A stretch of 8,213 nt of DNA from assembly GCA_051269965.1 (NCBI GenBank), contig JBNMFK010000167.1:1-8213 (forward strand), read 5' to 3'. The position numbers and the translations under genes were made by a program. This stretch comes from Arcticibacterium sp051269965. GTDB taxonomy: Bacteria > Bacteroidota > Bacteroidia > Cytophagales > Spirosomataceae. Below, piece after piece: positions 1-5,079 of this stretch (position 1 is its first letter; each line of letters starts with the position of its first letter). Under the pieces are notes generated by a model. It was not told the origin of the DNA. It was given only the letters and a program-made list of their open reading frames with translations, and searched no databases.

Positions 1-1
1 T

Positions 2-313
2 GGTCAATTTGGAGAAACTATTGGGCATAACTTAGCTACTCTCATTGGCACCTTAACCTTCTTTTTCAAAATCTCTTTCTTCATATTTTTATATATATGG
101 GTAAGATGGACCTTGCCAAGGTTTAGGTACGACCAACTCATGGATTTAGGATGGAAAGGCCTGATACCATTAGCAATAGTCAATCTCATCATTACAGCCG
201 CTGCAGAATTGTCTGGATATGCATTAATGATAAATTGGCTAGGTTTGGCAGTATTTATTGCACTAGTTTATGCCTACTCCTTTTTGTTTACTAAGAAAAA
301 GCAAGCCATTTAA
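2..313 (+). CDS. nuoH: NADH-quinone oxidoreductase subunit H (3' end, partial)
   Basis: This is the C-terminal ~103 residues of NuoH, the membrane subunit of respiratory complex I that helps form the quinone-binding cavity next to the first proton channel. The frame is open from base 2, so the gene starts outside the window. The family hallmark WVRWTLPRFRYDQLMDLGWK is visible at about 98-157. It is preceded by a hydrophobic helix (GTLTFFFKISFFIFLYI) and followed by another hydrophobic stretch (IPLAIVNLIITAA), then a final membrane helix and a lysine-rich tail. A TTG at 113 would give a short ORF, but it lies inside the conserved motif and is not a real start. The stop is one base before nuoI, so the two are co-transcribed. 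Identification is very secure from the motif and from the nuoI/nuoJ neighbours. Confidence 0.96.
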   Translation, partial: GQFGETIGHNLATLIGTLTFFFKISFFIFLYIWVRWTLPRFRYDQLMDLGWKGLIPLAIVNLIITAAAELSGYALMINWLGLAVFIALVYAYSFLFTKKKQAI

Positions 314-314
314 T

Positions 315-881
315 ATGCAACTGACTCAGCGTTCAAAAAAAACAGATAAGACCCCACTTACCCTAGCAGAGAAAAGCTATTTGCCCGGTATTGCCAAAGG
401 AATGGGAATTACACTAAAGCATTTCTTTTCGAAGAAAATTACCATTCGCTATCCAGAGCAGAAGAGATATTTGGGCCCTATCTTTAGAGGACATCATATT
501 CTTAAAAGAGATGACCAAGGTAGAGAGCGGTGTACAGCCTGTGGACTTTGTGCCGTAGCCTGCCCTGCGGAAGCTATTTCTATGGTGGCTGCCGAAAGAG
601 TAAAAGGAGAAGAAGGACTTTATAGAGAGGAGAAGTATGCGGCCGCCTACGAGGTCAATATGCTGCGGTGCATTTTTTGTGGGCTTTGTGAGGAAGCATG
701 CCCAAAAGAAGCGGTTTATTTGAGACATGATAAATTTGTTCCTGTCTTTACAAATAGGGACCAAGTTGTCTTTGGCAAGGATAAGCTTGTGGAAGATATG
801 AACAATAGATATGAGCGTGACGCATGGACCAAAGAAGAAATGCAGAAGCTTTGGGAACAACAAAAACCTGTAAATTATTAA
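315..881 (+). CDS. nuoI: NADH-quinone oxidoreductase subunit I (two 4Fe-4S ferredoxin-type subunit)
   Basis: NuoI is the peripheral-arm subunit of complex I that carries clusters N6a and N6b and passes electrons toward N2 and quinone. The 188-residue product has two classic 8Fe ferredoxin motifs: C73-x2-C76-x2-C79-x3-C83-P and C119-x2-C122-x2-C125-x3-C129-P, so all eight ligands are present. The segment before them (residues 20-60, with GMGITLKHFFSKKITIRYPE) is the usual NuoI amphipathic membrane-anchoring region. I chose ATG 315 as the start because it lies one base after the nuoH stop. The frame is open upstream to 270, but that extension runs inside nuoH. No clear Shine-Dalgarno is seen, as is normal in Bacteroidota. 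nuoJ follows after 3 bases. Confidence 0.96.
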   Translation: MQLTQRSKKTDKTPLTLAEKSYLPGIAKGMGITLKHFFSKKITIRYPEQKRYLGPIFRGHHILKRDDQGRERCTACGLCAVACPAEAISMVAAERVKGEEGLYREEKYAAAYEVNMLRCIFCGLCEEACPKEAVYLRHDKFVPVFTNRDQVVFGKDKLVEDMNNRYERDAWTKEEMQKLWEQQKPVNY

Positions 882-884
882 TTC

Positions 885-1433
885 ATGGATTTTTTGAACA
901 ATTTTCAGCAGATGACATTGACCCAATGGGGTTTTTATGTTGTATCTGTGATTACGCTTTTTGGAGCCTTGGGTACTATCATGTCAAAGAACCCAATTCA
1001 TAGCATCATCTATCTCATCCTGACCTTTTTCTCATTATCTGCACACTATATTTTACTTAATGCCCAGTTTCTAGCGGTGGTAAACATCATTGTTTACGCT
1101 GGGGCTATTATGGTGCTGTTCCTCTTTGTAGTTATGTTTTTAAATATCAAAGAAGATGGCACATCAGAACTGAACAATGACAAAGTAATGATTGCCGCTA
1201 CACTCGTAGCTGGTACCATTGGCCTTATTTTAATAGCAACCGTTAGGATGGTAGATATTCCCAGAACAAACCCCGCGAACTTCCAGATCAAAACTGGTTT
1301 TATAGAAACTCTAGGAACCCTACTTTACAGTAAATACCTATTACCCTTTGAATTAATTTCAATTCTATTCTTAGTGGCTATGACTGGAGCTGTCCTTTTA
1401 GGCAAAAGAGAAAAAGGAGAACGTAACTTCTAA
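885..1433 (+). CDS. nuoJ: NADH-quinone oxidoreductase subunit J
   Basis: NuoJ (ND6 homologue) is a membrane subunit of complex I at the link between the quinone site and the antiporter-like proton channels. The 182-residue protein shows five hydrophobic segments (about residues 15-33, 40-57, 63-86, 101-121, 156-173). The third holds the family motif VNIIVYAGAIMVLFLFVVMF, containing the conserved tyrosine (Y71) and the glycine-containing helix distortion typical of NuoJ. The segment NPIHSIIYLILTFFSLSAHY is also characteristic. It is separated from nuoI by 3 bases, and its TAA overlaps the ATG of the next gene by one base (TAATG), which suggests translational coupling. Normally nuoK would follow here; instead a GNAT gene does. 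Confidence 0.95.
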   Translation: MDFLNNFQQMTLTQWGFYVVSVITLFGALGTIMSKNPIHSIIYLILTFFSLSAHYILLNAQFLAVVNIIVYAGAIMVLFLFVVMFLNIKEDGTSELNNDKVMIAATLVAGTIGLILIATVRMVDIPRTNPANFQIKTGFIETLGTLLYSKYLLPFELISILFLVAMTGAVLLGKREKGERNF

Positions 1434-1951
1434 TGTTAGTTTCGGAGAGGTTACTATACAGTCAGATAAATCTCCAAGATGAGCACATATCACTAAAAAT
1501 GGCTCAGAATTCTGAAGTTATGACCTATATAACTGGGAAGGCTCTTACTCTTGAGAAAGCTAAAGAAAGGTTCTTAGACCAACTAGCTGTAAATATCAAA
1601 TATCCAGACCTCGGCTTTATCAAAGGAGTTTCCAAAGAAGATGGAAACTTTATAGGCTATGCAAAAATGACACCTTTAAAGCCTGACATTTTAGAACTAG
1701 GTTACGGCATCACACCTGAACATTGGGGAAAAGGATTTGCCACAGAAATGCTCTTTGCAATGCTTGACATAGCATCAAAACTAAAACAATATAGACAGAT
1801 TGTAGGCATTGCAGATCCAGTCAATATTCCATCTATCCAAGTTTTAGAGAAAGGTGGATTTAAGTTTGATAGACAAGTTGAGAAAGATGGCTCTAAAAGT
1901 TTATATTACATAAAAACCAATCTGCCAAATGGCCATAATACTACCTGTTAA
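1433..1951 (+). CDS. GNAT-family N-acetyltransferase (RimJ/RimL type)
   Basis: This is a probable acetyl-CoA-dependent N-acetyltransferase of the RimJ/RimL (Acetyltransf_3) type, 172 residues, cytoplasmic. The N-terminus SERLLYSQINLQDEH matches the usual 'T-x-R-L-x-L-R' opening strand. Motif A, which binds the acetyl-CoA pyrophosphate, is PEHWGKGFATEML at residues 95-107. Motif B, N131-IPSIQVLEKGGF, is the common 'N-x-x-S-x-x-[VL]-[LM]-E-K-x-GF' signature. The substrate (protein N-terminus, aminoglycoside-like or other amine) cannot be told from sequence. Its ATG overlaps the nuoJ stop by one base and its end overlaps the next gene by 23 bases, so it is translated from the complex I transcript. 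A role in complex I maturation is only a possibility; it may simply be a passenger in the operon. Confidence 0.88.
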   Translation: MLVSERLLYSQINLQDEHISLKMAQNSEVMTYITGKALTLEKAKERFLDQLAVNIKYPDLGFIKGVSKEDGNFIGYAKMTPLKPDILELGYGITPEHWGKGFATEMLFAMLDIASKLKQYRQIVGIADPVNIPSIQVLEKGGFKFDRQVEKDGSKSLYYIKTNLPNGHNTTC

Positions 1952-2447
1952 AGGAATAAGTCCAACCATAAATGACTCTTGCTGGCTCGCACCAAACGCC
2001 ACGGTAGTTGGTGATGTAAAAATGGGGGATAACTGCACTATATGGTTCAATGCCGTTCTTAGAGGTGACGTAAATACCATAATAATGGGTGACAAAGTAA
2101 ACGTCCAAGACGGGGCTGTAATTCACTGTACTTACCAAAAAACCAAAACTATTATCGGAAATAGTGTTAGTATTGGCCACAATGCCATTTTACATGGCTG
2201 CCGAGTAGAAGATGAAGTTTTAATAGGCATGGGAGCGATAGTCATGGATGGTGCGGTGATAGAAAAAAATAGCATAATAGGTGCAGGAGCGGTAGTTACA
2301 CAAAATACAAGAGTGCCCACGGGCACTATTTGGGTAGGAAATCCGGCAAAGTATCTTAAGGATGTTTCCCCAGATGCTGGCCAAGTATTTATGCGAACGG
2401 CCGAGAATTATTTAACTTATGCTGAATGGTTTGGAAAGCAGCAGTAA
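1929..2447 (+). CDS. Gamma-carbonic-anhydrase-like left-handed beta-helix protein
   Basis: A 172-residue gamma-carbonic anhydrase family protein (related to YrdA/PaaY/Cam), expected to be a soluble trimer with metal sites between subunits. Hexapeptide-repeat texture runs from about residue 20 to 140 (for example APNATVVGDVKMGDNCTIW and IGMGAIVMDGAVIEKNSIIGAG), followed by a C-terminal helix. All three metal-ligand histidines of the family are present: H66 (VIHCT), H84 and H89 (SIGHNAILHGC), with the five-residue spacing seen in Cam. The supporting residues R45 and D47 (RGDVN) and N58/Q60 (NVQDG) are also conserved. Like most 'short' bacterial members it lacks the acidic loop of Cam, so carbonic anhydrase activity is not certain. 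The start overlaps the GNAT gene by 23 bases; ATG 1929 gives the standard family N-terminus (MAIILPVKGISP). It is the last gene of the nuo-headed transcript. Confidence 0.93.
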   Translation: MAIILPVKGISPTINDSCWLAPNATVVGDVKMGDNCTIWFNAVLRGDVNTIIMGDKVNVQDGAVIHCTYQKTKTIIGNSVSIGHNAILHGCRVEDEVLIGMGAIVMDGAVIEKNSIIGAGAVVTQNTRVPTGTIWVGNPAKYLKDVSPDAGQVFMRTAENYLTYAEWFGKQQ

Positions 2448-2471
2448 GCATCTAGTAGTAATTTGAAGTAC

Positions 2472-2489
2472 ATGGCTTAGCCTAGCCAT
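2472..2489. terminator. Small inverted repeat between convergent genes, possible bidirectional terminator
   Basis: ATGGCT (2472-2477) and AGCCAT (2484-2489) form a 6-bp perfect stem with a 6-base loop, in the 59-base gap between the convergent gamma-CA gene and the CarboxypepD_reg-like gene. The position suits a shared terminator. The stem is short and no strong T tract follows on either strand (only gtcgtttt about 8 bases on, plus strand), so the call is weak. Confidence 0.35.
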
Positions 2490-2506
2490 TTGAATGTCGT
2501 TTTGGA

Positions 2507-3211
2507 TTAGTTACTCCCCCTCATAATTGCATCTCTAGATCCCTCGGTTTTGGGGATATAGTCACCCTTTTTCCATGCTTTATTTGAGAAACTACCGTTC
2601 TTAATTGACTTAATAAAGCTAGCCCACGCAAAAGGGCTTGTTAGTGGGTTAGTTCTGATAGTACTCCTATTTTGAATGTTCATTAGCTGCTGATTCATGG
2701 CATACCTATAATTTGCATCCGAACTCATCCCTTGCATGGCAAAAGCCCTGTCCAAGTTCTCACGGCTAAGGTTTTCCTCCATGTTACTCCTCTCTCTAGC
2801 ATCTGGTAATTCCATTTCTAACAATGCAAGTTTAAACTCTTCCTCAGTACTAAAAGGATAAACTTTAACTTCTTTTAACGCTGTGGCTTCTGTACTCAGT
2901 TCTATAACGGCTGAGTATGCAAGCCCTACCTCCGAAGGAATTATATGAAATTGTCGCTTAAAACCGAGGTATGAAAAGATGATACTATCGCCAGGAAAAA
3001 CGTTCATCAGAAAGTATCCTTTCCCATTAGTAATCGTCCCCTTCCCAGCCCGTTCATTAATCATGTATGCCCCTGGCAGCGGTTCATCAGTTGATCCGTC
3101 AATTACAAAACCACTGAATGTGATAAACTTTTGATCTCCCTGACCATACGTTTTAATTGTCCCAAAAAGGGTCAAAATTGACAGTAGCAAGAGAACATTT
3201 GTGTGACGCAT
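2507..3211 (-). CDS. Secreted protein with CarboxypepD_reg-like domain
   Basis: A 234-residue exported protein. Residues 1-23 form a signal peptide (MRHTNVLLLLSILTLFGTIKTYG, cleavage probably near G23/Q24; written here as basic start, leucine-rich core, small residues). Residues about 29-110 are a CarboxypepD_reg-like beta-sandwich (FSGFVIDGSTDEPLPGAYM, GTITNGKGYFLMNV, GDSIIFSYLGFK), the domain also found at the N-terminus of SusC/TonB-dependent receptors in Bacteroidota. Here it stands alone. The C-terminal half (about 120-234) is charged, rich in M/N/Q/R, and I do not recognise it; it has no beta-barrel and no obvious type IX sorting domain. A periplasmic or outer-membrane-associated role is inferred. 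Its ATG overlaps the cdsA stop by one base (TAATG on the minus strand), so it is probably translationally coupled to cdsA and is the last gene of the gldD-headed unit. Confidence 0.87.
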   Translation of the reverse strand: MRHTNVLLLLSILTLFGTIKTYGQGDQKFITFSGFVIDGSTDEPLPGAYMINERAGKGTITNGKGYFLMNVFPGDSIIFSYLGFKRQFHIIPSEVGLAYSAVIELSTEATALKEVKVYPFSTEEEFKLALLEMELPDARERSNMEENLSRENLDRAFAMQGMSSDANYRYAMNQQLMNIQNRSTIRTNPLTSPFAWASFIKSIKNGSFSNKAWKKGDYIPKTEGSRDAIMRGSN

Positions 3212-4050
3212 TAAGCGATTATTTTGAGAAAAGTAAGTATAAATGGCATGGAAAGCAATAGACCATCAAACCTATCCAAGAACCCACCATGACCAGGAAT
3301 TACAGTACCAGAATCTTTTATTGAAATACTCCTCTTAAACAGAGATTCTACCAAATCTCCCAGAGTACCAGTGATCACTATAATGCCCGCAATCACTAAC
3401 CATTTCCAAGACTCAATAGGCGTATAATACCTTGAATACACTAACGCTGCGGAGAAAGAGCATATTGCTCCTCCAAAAAAACCTTCCCAGCTTTTTTTAG
3501 GCGATATACGTTCAAATAACTTACGTTTTCCGAGTAAGGTTCCTACGAAATAGGCCCCACTATCATTTACCCACAAAGTAATCAGAATACCAAGCATAAG
3601 AAGAGGCTTATAATGATGCGGTTCTAATACCATTTCATTAACCAGAGCAAACGGGACAGCTACGTAAATCATTCCTAAAAAAGTATACCCTAAGTTCTCA
3701 AAGGGCTTTACATCCGTTCTTTTATATAGTTTTATAAAAAAAGTCGTAGCCATCAATGGCACCATCCAATAATAATATCTGAATGGCCAGTCTCCCTTCT
3801 CAATAAAGAAAACAAGTATATTTAACACCCCTCCGCAAAAGGTACCATAAATGGTTAGAGGGAGATTACCGTTAAGACCCACAAGTCTATAAAACTCATA
3901 TTGAGTCATTACGGAAATGAAAAGAAAAACCAACCAAAAGGTATATTCCGAATAAAGCATACCACTAATGATAACCGTAACCCCTATTAATGCAGCAATA
4001 ATCCGCTGTGTAAGATTTGAATATTTACTCAGTCTTTGCGTCATTCTCAT
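3211..4050 (-). CDS. cdsA: Phosphatidate cytidylyltransferase (CDP-diacylglycerol synthase)
   Basis: CdsA makes CDP-diacylglycerol from CTP and phosphatidic acid, the branch-point precursor of bacterial phospholipids, in the inner membrane. The 279-residue protein has about seven to eight hydrophobic segments. It carries the complete family signature near the C-terminus: S236-LFKR-S-x3-K245-D246-S-x-T-V-I-P-G-H254-G-G-F-L-D259-R260-F-D262. It also has the second conserved block WVNDSGAYFVG...GKRKLFERISPKKSWEG (about 160-190). The D residues of DR-x-D are the expected metal ligands. Start: ATG 4050 and ATG 4044 are two codons apart and both overlap the upstream DUF2007-like gene (by 26 or 20 bases); they cannot be separated by sequence. 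The gene sits in the middle of a gldD-led overlapping operon. Confidence 0.95.
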   Translation of the reverse strand: MRMTQRLSKYSNLTQRIIAALIGVTVIISGMLYSEYTFWLVFLFISVMTQYEFYRLVGLNGNLPLTIYGTFCGGVLNILVFFIEKGDWPFRYYYWMVPLMATTFFIKLYKRTDVKPFENLGYTFLGMIYVAVPFALVNEMVLEPHHYKPLLMLGILITLWVNDSGAYFVGTLLGKRKLFERISPKKSWEGFFGGAICSFSAALVYSRYYTPIESWKWLVIAGIIVITGTLGDLVESLFKRSISIKDSGTVIPGHGGFLDRFDGLLLSMPFILTFLKIIA

Positions 4051-4267
4051 TCATAAAAACGTCAATAATTATTTTAGCCACAGCGGCATCCACTCTTCTT
4101 ACATGTAGTAGATATAGCCCAAACATCGGGTACATGGTATCTTTTTTATTTAGTAGGATACAATCCATATCGTTATTCTCTATTTCATTTTTCACTAGCT
4201 CCGATTTCATCGTATCGCCAGATTTAAAAACTACCTCCCAATCTGCATTATCTGTCGAAAATATCAT
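4025..4267 (-). CDS. DUF2007-like small protein
   Basis: A small cytoplasmic protein of 80 residues if it starts at ATG 4267. That ATG overlaps the gldD stop as ATGA (4264-4267), the usual sign of translational coupling. A longer frame exists from a TTG at 4303, but it would overlap gldD by 40 bases, so the shorter start is preferred. The body matches the DUF2007 ('putative signal-transducing protein') pattern: a beta strand WEVVFKSGD, a helix with KSELVKNEIENNDMDC, then ILLNKKDTMYPMFGLYLLHV and a final helix DAAVAKIIIDVF. Molecular function is unknown for the family. In Bacteroidota it is often found close to cdsA, as here, so a link to envelope or membrane lipid biology is possible but unproven. 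Its end overlaps the start of cdsA by about 26 bases. Confidence 0.82.
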   Translation of the reverse strand: MIFSTDNADWEVVFKSGDTMKSELVKNEIENNDMDCILLNKKDTMYPMFGLYLLHVRRVDAAVAKIIIDVFMNENDAKTE

Positions 4268-4854
4268 TTGCTCCAGGTCAAAGTTTCTAAAATATGCATA
4301 CAATCTTCCTTCAAGTAATTAATTAAAGGGCTAAGCGAATCATTCAAAGAAGGCTCCATTAAATACACCGCTCCTCTTAGATAATGCTGAGAGGTATCCG
4401 TTATATAAAACTGAAAATGACTAGGTACTTCTCCCTCAATATCAATCAAAACAGCTCTTTTACCTGACTTTAGCTCCACAACACGCTCTTTTTGAGAAGT
4501 AGCTTTCACATGGTGTTTTGCTGCTAATTTGTAAGCATCGTCTATATGCTTAGTAAGCCTATCTAAGTTCCCTTTCAAGGGTTTATATGTAAACTGAATT
4601 CTAGATTTAAGCTCTGGGTAATGGACTATAATCCAATGAGGTTCCGCTTTTCCAAATGTATCAGGCTCTATAACAGCGTTTTCTGAGTATTCAAAACTAT
4701 AGGGATGTGGCTCTGTTAATTTTAGATAAGCCTGCTTTGGCAAATCCATCCTATTAAAGCCCTTAGGTTTTGGCATATAGACCTCTTGTGTATTGCAAGC
4801 AATAAGACAAAGCGATAGCATTACAAATATAACTAATCGAATACTATTTGGCAT
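4264..4854 (-). CDS. gldD: Gliding motility lipoprotein GldD
   Basis: GldD is a lipoprotein required for gliding motility in Flavobacterium johnsoniae and tied to the type IX secretion/gliding machinery of Bacteroidota. The 196-residue product starts with a lipoprotein signal ending in the lipobox L17-I-A-C20. Family signatures follow: PKPKGFNRMDLP (28-39), the PYSFEYS block (51-57), EPHWIIVHYPELKSRIQFTYK, then EGEVPSHFQFYITD (140-153) and YLRGAVYL, ending NDSLSPLINYLKEDCMHIL. Length and motif order match GldD well. It heads the minus-strand unit with a Bacteroidota-type -7 box just upstream. In several Bacteroidota gldD follows gldE (mutY-ssb-gldE-gldD). Here a divergent gene lies upstream, so gldD is detached from that arrangement. 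Confidence 0.94.
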   Translation of the reverse strand: MPNSIRLVIFVMLSLCLIACNTQEVYMPKPKGFNRMDLPKQAYLKLTEPHPYSFEYSENAVIEPDTFGKAEPHWIIVHYPELKSRIQFTYKPLKGNLDRLTKHIDDAYKLAAKHHVKATSQKERVVELKSGKRAVLIDIEGEVPSHFQFYITDTSQHYLRGAVYLMEPSLNDSLSPLINYLKEDCMHILETLTWSK

Positions 4855-5079
4855 TAAATAGGTTTTACAAGGAACAAAGATAAGGAATCCAATTTCTTCT
4901 ATCCTATAACCATTTCCTATTGTTTGTCCTAAATCTCTAAATGTTGTTGAGCATTACAATTCCACAAATGAGCTTTTACCTAAAATGGGAACGTCAATAC
5001 AAAAGTTGAAGTTTTAGTAAGTCTATAATTATTTCCTCTAAGTCCACACTATATTACAAAAAAGAAATTTAACCTACTT
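4855..5079. other. Divergent intergenic region between gldD and the acyl-CoA dehydrogenase gene
   Basis: A 225-base AT-rich gap holding the start-proximal signals of two divergent genes. The gldD promoter is recognisable (see the -7 box). For the plus-strand gene no clean TAnnTTTG box is visible; the best stretch is a TTG near 5006 followed by a TA-rich segment around 5024-5034, with mismatches. No small ORF, tRNA or strong hairpin was seen. No Shine-Dalgarno precedes ATG 5080; the run is A-rich, as is common in this phylum. Confidence 0.5.
4875..4882 (-). promoter_or_regulatory. Bacteroidota -7 promoter box (TATCTTTG) for the gldD operon
   Basis: On the minus strand TATCTTTG is a full match to the Bacteroidota sigma-A -7 consensus TAnnTTTG. 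It lies 20 bases upstream of the gldD ATG, giving a short leader. No convincing -33 TTTG is seen about 19 bases further upstream, so the call rests on the -7 box and its position. Confidence 0.6.

Noticed and set aside
270..314. Longer nuoI start at 270
   Set aside because: It would lie entirely inside nuoH and lacks NuoI similarity. ATG 315, one base after the nuoH stop, gives a normal-length NuoI.
414..926. Minus-strand 170-residue frame antisense to nuoI
   Set aside because: It covers the certain nuoI gene, shows no family motif and is typical of shadow ORFs.
1941..2326. Minus-strand frames antisense to the gamma-CA gene
   Set aside because: They arise opposite the hexapeptide-repeat coding pattern and have no recognisable domains.
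4017..4322. Plus-strand 101-residue frame over the DUF2007-like gene
   Set aside because: It is antisense to a recognised gene in a tight operon and is a serine/isoleucine-rich shadow.
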